From NCBI GenBank assembly GCA_011032825.1, contig JAADJZ010000014.1, positions 310,001 to 374,000 on the forward strand: a DNA stretch of 64,000 nucleotides, in the 5' to 3' direction. The DNA is from Massariosphaeria phaeospora (lineage: Eukaryota > Ascomycota > Dothideomycetes > Pleosporales). Position numbers and translations under genes: made by a program. Of the stretch, positions 55,182-64,000 are shown piece by piece. Under the pieces are notes generated by a model. That model worked only from the letters and a program-made list of their open reading frames with translations, was not told the origin of the DNA and did no database searches. The first letter of the stretch is position 1, and each line of letters starts with the position of its first letter.

Positions 55182-56457
55182 ATCGACGGAGGTAGAAATT
55201 GTAATGAGAAGAAACCAAAGTACAGTTTGCCTCTTTGTGGTTGCTCATGACACTGTATAAGGTCTGGCCCGAAGTAGCCGGCGTGAAAGCGCTGTCGGAT
55301 TGCCGTCGTGGGCCAGGATAGGCCGAATGGTAGCTCTGGTAAACCCCGTTTAGTGTGGTGTGGCACAGCAGCGCCAAAGGCTGCGAAGCAGATCTAGCTG
55401 TATCCTGCCAAAGCCTTCGGAAAGTATGATTGGTATTTCGGTATCGCGCCATGTCCACTCAGCAGCCTGTTCGAAAACGAAGACGCATTCAGAAAGTTAT
55501 GGGCATGAGAGCAAGCGTTGGGCCTCACTGAACTGCTACGCCATTATCCTCCGCTGTGTGCGGTCTGCATCTATAAACATTATGCCGCGAGCTACTGACA
55601 AGTCAAACTTTGCACTTACAATTGCTCAGATACTGTCAGTCCCGTCTCGTGATCCCGAAACAATGCGTCCGAAGCGATCGCCATGCAGCTGCAAGTCACC
55701 GATGTCCAGGGAGTATTACGAAGCAACGTAGGGATACGAGCCACGCCATGAAGTATCGGGAAACTCAACAGGCTGGGCAACCCAAAAGCGTGGTCCGGCC
55801 GCACTCAAAGTTAACCTGCGCCTGTGAGGCACAGCAAGTCACCAGCCGCGCAACAGCAGCATCGACACGCTATGGCCGCCGCCAACAGACGCCATCAGCT
55901 TCGCCAACAACGGCTGGCCTTTTTGATCGGTCAAGATTTTTGCCGGAATGTGGAATGTCTCACTAGGCTGTAATGACTTTGGGAGTCTTCGAGTGGCGGG
56001 CCGTGACACCCTGGTCGGGGTGCTGGAGAAACTCGACATTCGGGAAAGGGAATCTCTTGATTCGCTCCGGTTTCAGTTTCGCGATTGTAGCGGCCTGAAT
56101 ACCAAATGCTGGTGTTGGAGTCGTTCCATCACTTTGTGACCTGTTGCGTGCTAGGTAGGTCACCATGCCGGGACGGACTTGGCTTGGATACGGGTAGACT
56201 CGGAAGTCGGTGCAATTACTGCCACTGGGCTTATAGACATATGATAGAAGACGAAAGTGGTGTAACAGAAAGGCACTTGTAGATTGTGACGCCACGTCAG
56301 TCCAACGAATACTTAGAAGAGGGTCCTTGGCCCCTTCCTTCTCTCCAAAGCGGTACACCATCCACTAAACGCGTCAGTATGAACAGATGTAAGTCTGCTT
56401 CTAGATTTCCATAGCATTTATACAATACCAGATTCCGTCAAATACTAATTTCCGAAC
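55182..56457. other. Intergenic region
   Basis: 1.3 kb with only short overlapping frames. The part near 56.4 kb is probably the 3' UTR of the transhydrogenase gene. No other feature is seen. Confidence 0.45.
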
Positions 56458-57988
56458 CTAGTACTCCATCGACTCCTCGAACAGCCTGCCCAACTGCTCC
56501 CTCTCCGCCTCAACATTCTGCATATCCAAACTCGGCGCCAGCATCAACACCCTCGCCTGCGGAATCGTGCCCTCAACCAACTGATCGACATGCTCCCTCC
56601 CAAACCCCAGCGCCTTCAACCCGCGCGGCTGATCGCCCAACCTAACCAAGAACTCCGCGAGCGCCTCCCCAAGCACCTCGCCCGCGCTCTCCCTCTTGAC
56701 ATTCGAAACATCGACGCCGAAGCACTCCGCGGCCGCCAAGTGGCGCTCGGGGTTCGACGCGCCGGTGAACTTGAAGACGGCGGGCGCGGTGACGGCGACG
56801 GACACGCCGTGCGGCACGATGGCGTGGTCGACGTCGTAGCCCGCGTGCTTGTAGCCCGGGTTCTGGCCTGAGATGGGATACGACATGCCGTGGCAGAGAT
56901 GCACGCCGGCGTTGCCGAACCCGACGCCTGCGAGGGTGGCGGCGAGGAGCATTTTGCTCTGCGCTTCGTGGTCGTCCGGGTCTTTGACAGCCCGCGGTAG
57001 GTATTTTACCGTGTCTTTGAGCGCCTGCAGAGAGAAGATGTCGGATATCGGGTTGGCGCCTTGGTACGCTGGCCGGTTGATGGGGTTGGTGGGGCGCGGT
57101 GTTCGCTCGTAGTAAGGAATCGCCGTCCAACTCTCCAGGCTGTGGCAGAGTACATCCAGGCCCGAGGAGGCGTGGACGGCAGATGGCATAGTGCGCGTGT
57201 TCAGAGGGTCGACTATACCAAGGGTGGGTTTTAGGTTGCGGTGAGCAATGCCCGTCTTTGCGCGTTTGGAGACGAGGTCGAAGATTGCAGTTCCGGTCGT
57301 TTCAGAGCCAGTTCCTGCTGTTGTCGGGACGGCGATGAGAGGGAAGAGTTTCGAGGGAATGGGGAGACCACGCCCAAGAGGTGCGTTGACGAAGTCGAGA
57401 AAGTCGGCGTCTACCAGTCGCTTCAGCATGCTGTTGTTGCAATTAGGTGTAGAGTGGCATACCTGGGAATGTCGTATACAAGTTCATCAACTTCGCCGTG
57501 TCAATCACACTTCCACCACCTACTGCCAGGAAGGCATCAGGCTTATACCTCTTGCCCGCCTCGATGGCCACCTTGATACTACTATCCTTAGGCTCAACCC
57601 TGACTTGATCAAACACCTCGAACGGCACACCCTCTCTCTCCAACCCTTCGACGACTTGCTTCATCGCATTCAATTTCCGCACTGTGCTATCCGTCACCAC
57701 CATCACCTTTTTTGAGCCCAGATTCTTGAAGTCCATGCCGACCTCTTTCGTACAGCCGGGGCCGAATCGAATCGACGAGGCGGCCATCTCGAATGCATAC
57801 TCCTTTTGCTGTGTAGTATCTATAGGGGTCGCCAGAGTGCGGGCCGCTTGATGGATCGTACTAGGGCCATGGTGGTGGTTAGGGTTCGAGTGGCAGGGAC
57901 AGGATGGTGGATGTGTGAACTGCACAGCTCGAAGGAGGTTGACTGCGCGAGCTGCGCGAGTGGGTGATATGCGGATTCCAGTAGGCAT
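56458..57988 (-). CDS. Hydroxyacid-oxoacid transhydrogenase (iron-containing ADH family), mitochondrial
   Basis: Two exons (57463-57988 and 56458-57410, intron 52 nt) give 492 aa. The basic, Arg/Ser-rich start (MPTGIRISPTRAARAVNLLR) fits a mitochondrial presequence. Group III alcohol dehydrogenase motifs follow: LAVGGGSVIDTAKLMN for NAD binding, PTTAGTGSETTGTAIF, SSGLDVLCHSLESW and NAGVHLCHGMSYPISG, with His residues placed as metal ligands. Overall it matches the ADHFE1-type enzyme, which couples 4-hydroxybutyrate oxidation to 2-oxoglutarate reduction. Intact. Codon use matches the conserved block around it. Confidence 0.88.
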
Positions 57989-58474
57989 TTTGTGTTAAGG
58001 AGGATAGCGAGTAACAATTGATGGAGCGGCGTTGAACTACGTTGAGATTCAGACCGAAAACCAATGCGGCTCCAAACAACTGTCTGTGTTCACCTCGCTA
58101 TGCCTACTTGCAATCACCCACGATCAAGAGGTAAGAAGATAATCCCAGTGAGATGTGACGAGTGAAGCATGGCGGTTGCGGAGAAGAGCGATGGAAGCTA
58201 GAGCTTGAACGACCCGAGCCGAGGTCGAGAATGTAGGATGGGCTTGGCAGCTTCCGGGCATCCGAATGTAGCAGCCCGAGAGGGGTATCATTGTGGGGAA
58301 GGGCACGTTCTCACTTGGGGTGAGACGAGGCAAGTTTGCCTACAGAGCATTAAAGTAACCATTTGATAGCGATTGAATTGCGCTCCATGTTAGCTAAACC
58401 TTCAGCTGCGCTGCGGACATACTGTCTTGCTTACTAGTATAAAACTCCTACAAGACCCTGCCATGTATTTTTCC
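57989..58474. other. Intergenic region between two minus-strand genes
   Basis: About 485 bp holding the promoter of the transhydrogenase gene. No motif stands out. Confidence 0.4.
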
Positions 58475-60703
58475 TCAAGTCCTCTTCAGATACAGAACAA
58501 GCCACCCAAGAAGCCGATAGCCCAGAATAATAACCAGCATGTATCCGACATACTTGCCCACATTCTGAGTGTCGTAGCCGTAACTAGCAAGCACGGCCTT
58601 CCCATCGATCCGGCACTGGTCCTGCAGTTCCGACACATACATGCAGTTGCAGCCATCACCACAAGAGTACGTTCGTTTCCCAAACTCGTTGACCATCATG
58701 CCGCGGAAAACATAGCCTTGGTAGTCAATGTAATGAAAGACGTAGCGCCAGAAGACGTTCAATGAGCCAGGGGGCACCATGAAGCCATTGACCGACATCC
58801 AGAGTCCGTTGGCGAATGCAGTTGCTGCGAGCGCAACGACGAAAATCGGAACAAGTGAGGAGAGAAGTACGACAAGCGACTCTGCGGCCAGCAAGTCCAG
58901 AAACAACCACATGACCCAAATCCAGAATCCCTCTGCACTGGGTCGGAAGTTACCGAGCCAATATGCGATCACAGAGAATAGAATAGTGATGATGAATAGA
59001 TACGGGATTCCGATGATGAAATTTGCAACCATGAACGACGTGGGTCCATACAGGCCGTTCTGTCTTTCTTTGACAAAGAGTTGGCGGTCTTCGAGGAAAG
59101 CGGGGATGTAGGCTACCGCCATGAACGACATGAAGGCCCCGCCGAAGAATATTGCGTTCGTGAAGGCGTTGATATTGGTCTGGTCGGTATCTAGTCGGAG
59201 CCAGACCGTCCCCATCATGATCGCGAGGCCCATATACATGGCAATGCGAATACCGTAGGCAACCACATCGCGATAGCTCTTGATAAAGGCCCGGTGGATT
59301 AGCGTCAACGGGATGAACAGAGGATTCGCTGAGGTGAGCCTCGTGCTCGGAATCTGATCTTTCAAATTCGTGGGAGGACGTGAACTCAGATCACGCATGG
59401 CATGAGCAATAACAGCAGCATCATTGGACCTCGACCATGCGTTTTGTATGTTCAGAAGTTGTTCATCAGCTTTGCCTTGGTCATTCGAGAAGTCAGTATT
59501 GACTAGTTGAATGATGAACTCCGCTGGGTTGACATAGAGCGGCATATGCAGCCCCAAGTTGGCGAAGTAGTCCTTGACGTTAGAAACGGCTCCATTATAG
59601 GCGACCTTTCCTTGGGAGAGAAGAAGCAGCCTATCGAATAACTCGAACGTGGCAGTCGACGGTTGGTGGATTGAAGCGATAACGATAATCTAGAGTGTGG
59701 GTCAGCGGCTGCTTGTAAATGCAGGAGATGGGGCATATTGAAGCTTCAGCCGGCCAGCCCGCCTCGTATCTCGTGATCTCTGAGACCGAGGAAGTGTCTT
59801 TCGAACTCGAGCTGGTATCATGTTTGGCCATCAAAGCGACGACTATAGTATGAACTTACCCCATTCCTTTTCGCAATGATCTTGATGAAATTTATGACTT
59901 CAAAACTCGCAGCAGAGTCCAAGCCGCTGGTGGGTTCGTCCAGGAACAGGATTTTGGGCGACGTGATCAGTTGACTGGCGACACTAACTCTGCGTTTCTG
60001 GCCGCCACTGATACCCTTGCGAATGGGAGTGCCAATCAGAGCCTCCGATTGTCCCCGCAGTCCGAAGGCCTCAAGTAATGCATTTATTCTAGCAATTCGC
60101 TGGAATTTTGTGACCCAACTGTGAGAGTGGTCAGCCTCGCGTGGATCACCCGTGTCACACCAATGGGTTCGCCGACCTTGGTAGCGAGAGCTGTGCCGCA
60201 AAATGGAGTGTCTCACGGACAGTCAGAGAGCCCACCAAAGCGTCTTCTTGCTCGACATAAGAACTTAGTTTCTGGAAAGTTTGAAGGTCTGTTGAACTGC
60301 CGTTCAGATGTATGGCTCGTTCGATCGCGCCGCTTGGGGTGGCTTTCCGATGGGCGAGGACGTTCAGTAGTGTCGTCTTCCCAGAACCACTAAACCAACT
60401 GTTAGCTTTATAAAGCAAAATAAAAGACCATCATACCTGGGTCCCATCAGAGCTAACATTTCACCTAACTTTGGTATTAATAATGACAGCATCGAACGGT
60501 AAGTCGCCTGTATGGCATGACATACCAGCTTGCACCAGCCCGTTCACGCCGGATAGAATTTCTTTTGGCTGTTTTGTCTCGCGGTCTTTCACTGTCACCG
60601 TGATGTTCTCCCAGCTGAAGTCCTGGACTACATTGTTCGAGAGATGGGCGTAATCAAAGTGAGCTTCTTTTTCGACATCAGGCAGGCTTGTCTTTGTTGC
60701 CAT
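58475..60703 (-). CDS. ABCG-type half-transporter
   Basis: Five exons (60526-60703, 60437-60464, 60177-60389, 59860-60118, 58475-59689) give 630 aa. Exon 2 is only 28 nt; the exon 2-3 junction completes Walker A (LMGPSGSGKTTLLN). Other ATPase parts are the signature GISGGQKRRVS, Walker B ILFLDEPTSGLD and the H-loop ASIHQPS. The C-terminal half has six membrane segments, beginning near RDVVAYGIRIAMYMGLAIMM, and a Cys-rich extracellular loop (YSCGDGCNCMYVSELQDQC). The nucleotide-domain-first order is typical of the White/ABCG family, which works as dimers to move lipids, sterols or drugs. Start ATG 60703 was chosen because the longer frame begins at a non-ATG codon. Intact. Confidence 0.9.
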
Positions 60704-61286
60704 GATATCCAGTGACAAGAAAGGCTGCGTTGATGTAGAGAAGGAGATTGCGTCGAGGGCAGGCAGTAAATTCGAGATGATAGTTGTACCCGAAAGAGTG
60801 AAGGGGTATGAGAGCTCCTTAAACGTCCAGAGCAGCGTCAAAGCCAGCCACCGCTGGCAACGGTGGGCTGCTTATGGTCATACAGACGGCGAACTCCTTC
60901 GTTAGCCGAGGACATCGACCCTTCAACGGGGGATTAGTCGGTTGGTGTTGTAGGTAGGACGGCGCGATGGGTTCCACATTTGGAGCACACTTCCCGGCTT
61001 AGTACGTTGTAAGCCCATCGCCTCGAGTCCGAGCGGCAGACTGGAAGCTGAATTTTCGCCAAAGAGCTGACGCCTGATGTGCACAGACCCAATAGTGGTC
61101 GCCGACGTCAGATGTCACTACACTAAAATCTAGTAATCAAGCTGGAAGGCACAAGATTACAACCATAGCAGTAGCTTTGTTTGAGGCTGGATGGCTTGTG
61201 TTGGTTGTTGCTGTATTGCCTGGCCTTTTACGGAGAAAGGATCGCCGACTTGACTCGGTCGGGCTGAGGCCGAGAACGCTTCGTAT
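60704..61286. other. Intergenic region
   Basis: About 580 bp between the ABC transporter start and the dioxygenase end. No feature is recognised. Confidence 0.4.
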
Positions 61287-62457
61287 TTATTTCGCCGAGC
61301 GCTCTGTCATCTGCCTGACATTGAGATTGATGCGCTTATTGGCCATCCAGCCCTTCCACTCTGCGAACTCGTCGCCGTCGTCAATATTTGGCCAATTTCT
61401 CAGATATCCAGGACAAGTATCAGGTATGATCTGAGGCACACCATGCCAGGCAAATCGTGACTCGCCACTCATGTAGACAGCGCTTCCAGAGCGTAGACGG
61501 AGCGCGAGAGTCTTCTCTGGCGGTTGAAGCCTCGCGTTCGACTCCGCGTCTACCTGGTGAAGACAGTCGGAAGAGAGCCCGATAACAAAGATGGCATCGC
61601 ACCCGAGGCTTACGCTGATCAGCCCTTTGCCGCACTCTTCGGCGACGTCACGATGTACACTCAACGTATCGCCGGGCGAGTAAAGATTCACTATCGCAGC
61701 TTCTGCTTTCGTAGCAGGGAAAACGCCTTCCAATAGCTGCTTGATGTCAAGAGGAAACGCGGGAGACGGCGAACTCGGATAGCGTTTCTGCGTCCAGTCG
61801 TATTGCCCGCCCAAAGTCATCCATCGCATCTTCCTATTGAGGAGTTGGGTCACGGTGATGGGGCGATGGATGGAGGGATCCAAGGGCTGTGCGGCAATTT
61901 CGACGGAGCCAGGAGATTGGGAGAAGAAAGACGAGTTGGAACGGGGATAGGAAACATCATAGTGGGTATGTATGTTAGTGAGATGAGACGGGTCCGAAAG
62001 ATCTCGGTGCAGTAGCCGGGTGAGAAGGAGTCTTTGCACTTCGGGCGGCACTAGAGAAGGGATGACTTGCAAACCTACCATTATCAGAGAGATGTATGTG
62101 TCTAGTGGGTTTCAGAACGAAAGGGAGGGCACAAAACATGGCGAATACTACATTTGAATCTCCCAAACGGCACACATGGAGGGGACACGCACCTGGTATG
62201 TCCTCGATTTCGTACACGGGCACTGAATGCATCGATTGAAGATTCTGGCCGGCAAAAGCCCGAAAAGCAGTGGCCAGTCGCTCGACGTCTATTTCCCTCA
62301 GCATAGAGACATGAGCCTTCTTTGCTGCGGACAGGTCGCCGTCTAGATCAATGAGTTCGAGATCTTGGTCGATGTCTTTCAACCTCATCTTCTGGTACTT
62401 TTTGTATACATTGCGGATGGCTTCCGGTGGCCGTTGGTGCGGGTCAAGGGACTGCAT
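61287..62457 (-). CDS. AlkB-family 2-oxoglutarate/Fe(II) dioxygenase, ALKBH1-like
   Basis: Two exons (62193-62457 and 61287-62074, intron 118 nt) give 350 aa. I chose ATG 62457 since the frame upstream lacks ATG. The N-terminal part (RPPEAIRNVYKKYQKMRLKD) is typical of ALKBH1. The core has YDWTQKRYPSSPSPAFP, an iron-binding H-x-D in TLSVHRDVAEECGKG, a distal His in ESRFAWHGVPQIIP and an Arg in INLNVRQMTE for 2-oxoglutarate. Family members remove methyl groups from DNA or tRNA. It is divergently transcribed from CDK1 with about 440 bp between start codons. Intact. Confidence 0.88.
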
Positions 62458-62896
62458 GGCGTCAAAGCGATCGGACTGGCCACGGGCAGCTCTCTCCAGC
62501 AATGATGAAGCATGTGCCTTGACTGTCTGGGTAGGGCGGTGGCGTGAAATTGGAGTCAGGAACAGAAACAGGGCGGAGGCGGCATCGGTCCTGCGCTAGC
62601 GCGTCGGCTCGTCGACGCTTCGCCCGATTGGCTCACGCGTCCAAACGGCCGGGCTGCTCAGCTGCGGCGACGAGTGTTTACGCCGATTTTTATGCACAAC
62701 ACATAGCCTCCGCCGCGCTTCCAACCCCGCCAATCTCGACAACTACCCGACTACTAACATACAGACGCGTCGGAGATCAGTCCCTCGGTCCCAAACTCCC
62801 TCAACCCTCGCTGAGCCGCCGCCGAAGCGTACCTACAACCGGCTATCTGCCCTGTCTGGCCCGCTTGGTCTCGCACAGGCTCCTCACACGTCCACG
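62458..62896. promoter_or_regulatory. Divergent promoter region of the AlkB and CDK1 genes
   Basis: The two start codons face away from each other across about 440 bp. The half next to CDK1 is CT-rich. No TATA box is seen. Confidence 0.5.
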
Positions 62897-64000
62897 ATGG
62901 AGAACTACCAGAAGATGGAGAAGATTGGCGAGGGCAAGTCTCCCTCCTACCCTGCCCCCGCAGCACACGCGTGAGCTGTCGGCCCGAACAATGCCCCGAC
63001 TGACTTGCCATGGTAGGGACTTACGGAGTCGTCTACAAGGCCCGAGACCTGACCACCAAGGACCAGCGCATTGTCGCGCTGAAGAAGATCCGCCTGGAAG
63101 CCGAGGACGAGGGCGTGCCGTCGACGGCCATCCGCGAGATCTCGCTCCTCAAGGAGATGAACAACCCCAACGTGGTGCGGCTGCTCAATATTGTGCATGC
63201 CGACGGCCACAAGCTGTATCTCGTCATGGAATACCTCGACCTCGACCTCAAGAAATACATGGAGTCGCTGCCGGTCAGCCAGGGTGGACGAGCCAAGCCG
63301 CTGCCCGACGGCCACGGACCCGCGCTGGAGACGCTCGGTCTGGGCCCGGACATGGTTTTGCGGTTCATGAGGGATCTGACCGAAGGTGTGCGATACTGCC
63401 ACTCGCACCGCGTGTTGCACCGCGATCTGAAGCCGCAGAATTTGTTGATTGACAAGGACGGCAACCTCAAGCTGGGCGATTTTGGGTTGGCGCGCGCTTT
63501 CGGAGTGCCCCTGCGGACCTACACTCACGAGGTACGACGGCCGTAGATGCGTGTAGCGAAAAATAACTGACATGTGCAGGTCGTCACTCTGTGGTACCGC
63601 GCCCCAGAGATCCTTCTCGGCGGTCGACAATACTCCACGGGCGTTGACATGTGGTCGGTTGGGTGCATCTTTGCCGAGATGTGCACGCGCAAGCCACTCT
63701 TCCCCGGCGACTCGGAAATTGATGAGATCTTCAAGATTTTCCGGCAAGCATCGCTCTTGATCGCTCACAAACAATCAACTAACGTGCTGCAGTGTTCTTG
63801 GAACCCCGTCGGAACAGGACTGGCCTGGTGTTACGTCTTTCCCCGACTTCAAGCCTTCGTTCCCCAAGTGGGCACGGCAGGAGCTGCGCCGCGTCGTCAC
63901 GGCTCTTGATGACATTGGCTTGGACCTTCTCGACAGCCTCCTCGTGTACGATCCCGCCGGCCGCATCTCCGCAAAACAAGCCATGACACATCCGTACTTC
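62897..64000 (+). CDS. CDK1: Cyclin-dependent kinase 1 (Cdc2), 3' end beyond the window
   Basis: Four exons visible (62897-62933, 63017-63531, 63580-63743, 63793 onward). The Gly-rich loop [11 protein letters not shown] is formed across intron 1 and carries the Thr-Tyr pair used for inhibition. Then come [14 protein letters not shown] (PSTAIRE cyclin-binding helix), [22 protein letters not shown] and [18 protein letters not shown] with the activating Thr. A short insert rich in Gly and Pro ([14 protein letters not shown]) is usual in filamentous fungi. Introns 1 (62934-63016) and 3 (63744-63792) have GC donors (GCAAGT and GCAAGC); intron 2 is GT-AG. Exon 4 stays open through [19 protein letters not shown] to the edge. 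This is the main cell-cycle kinase. Confidence 0.95.

Noticed and set aside
1..64000. CRISPR arrays, operons or bacterial signals
   Set aside because: None seen; the introns and gene families are eukaryotic.

Overview
This is eukaryotic DNA from a filamentous ascomycete fungus. Most genes carry several 45-75 nt introns with GTRNGY donors, a CTAAC-like branch point and a short AG tail. The families are typically fungal: a Zn2Cys6 regulator, fungal rhodopsin-domain membrane proteins, an EthD domain, berberine-bridge-type oxidases and F-box-like LPRELRDMIY proteins. A Dothideomycete is my best guess, from gene style only.

Layout. 1-16 kb is a decaying metabolic island: a berberine-bridge-type FAD oxidase pseudogene at the left edge, an intact short-chain dehydrogenase (SDR), an intact secreted FAD oxidase, the front half of a broken P450, two rhodopsin-domain membrane proteins, two damaged EthD genes and an intact alpha/beta hydrolase. 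No PKS, NRPS or terpene backbone gene is visible. 14-28 kb is gene-poor and repeat-rich: simple repeats, a small hypothetical gene, a possible wax-synthase-like gene, a frameshifted PaiB-like FMN-binding gene and two F-box-like genes. 28.4-33 kb is one 1,500-aa coiled-coil protein. 33.5-46.5 kb is a second accessory stretch: a two-domain GFA protein, a Zn2Cys6 regulator convergent with an SDR, three tandem F-box-like genes (the first with an in-frame stop), then 3.5 kb of repeats with no convincing gene. 46.9-64 kb is mostly conserved: proteasome alpha (PSMA4/Pre9) divergent from an Urn1-like WW/FF splicing protein, a predicted secreted SET protein, a conserved zinc-motif protein, hydroxyacid-oxoacid transhydrogenase, an ABCG half-transporter, an ALKBH1-like dioxygenase and the cell-cycle kinase CDK1, cut by the right edge.

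The most interesting signals are mobile or regulatory. A palindromic MITE-like element at 46.2 kb shares its arm sequence with the upstream regions of two unrelated genes (near 21.0 and 27.2 kb); those two regions also share a TATA-box core, as if a repeat had supplied the promoter. A separate ~105-bp repeat occurs four times in the same orientation. CDK1 uses two GC-AG introns. Four genes contain introns whose length is a multiple of three and which lack stops; two of these lie inside zinc-cluster or WW domains. Duplicated genes carry stops at codons where a C-to-T change of glutamine would produce them, which suggests RIP-type mutation.
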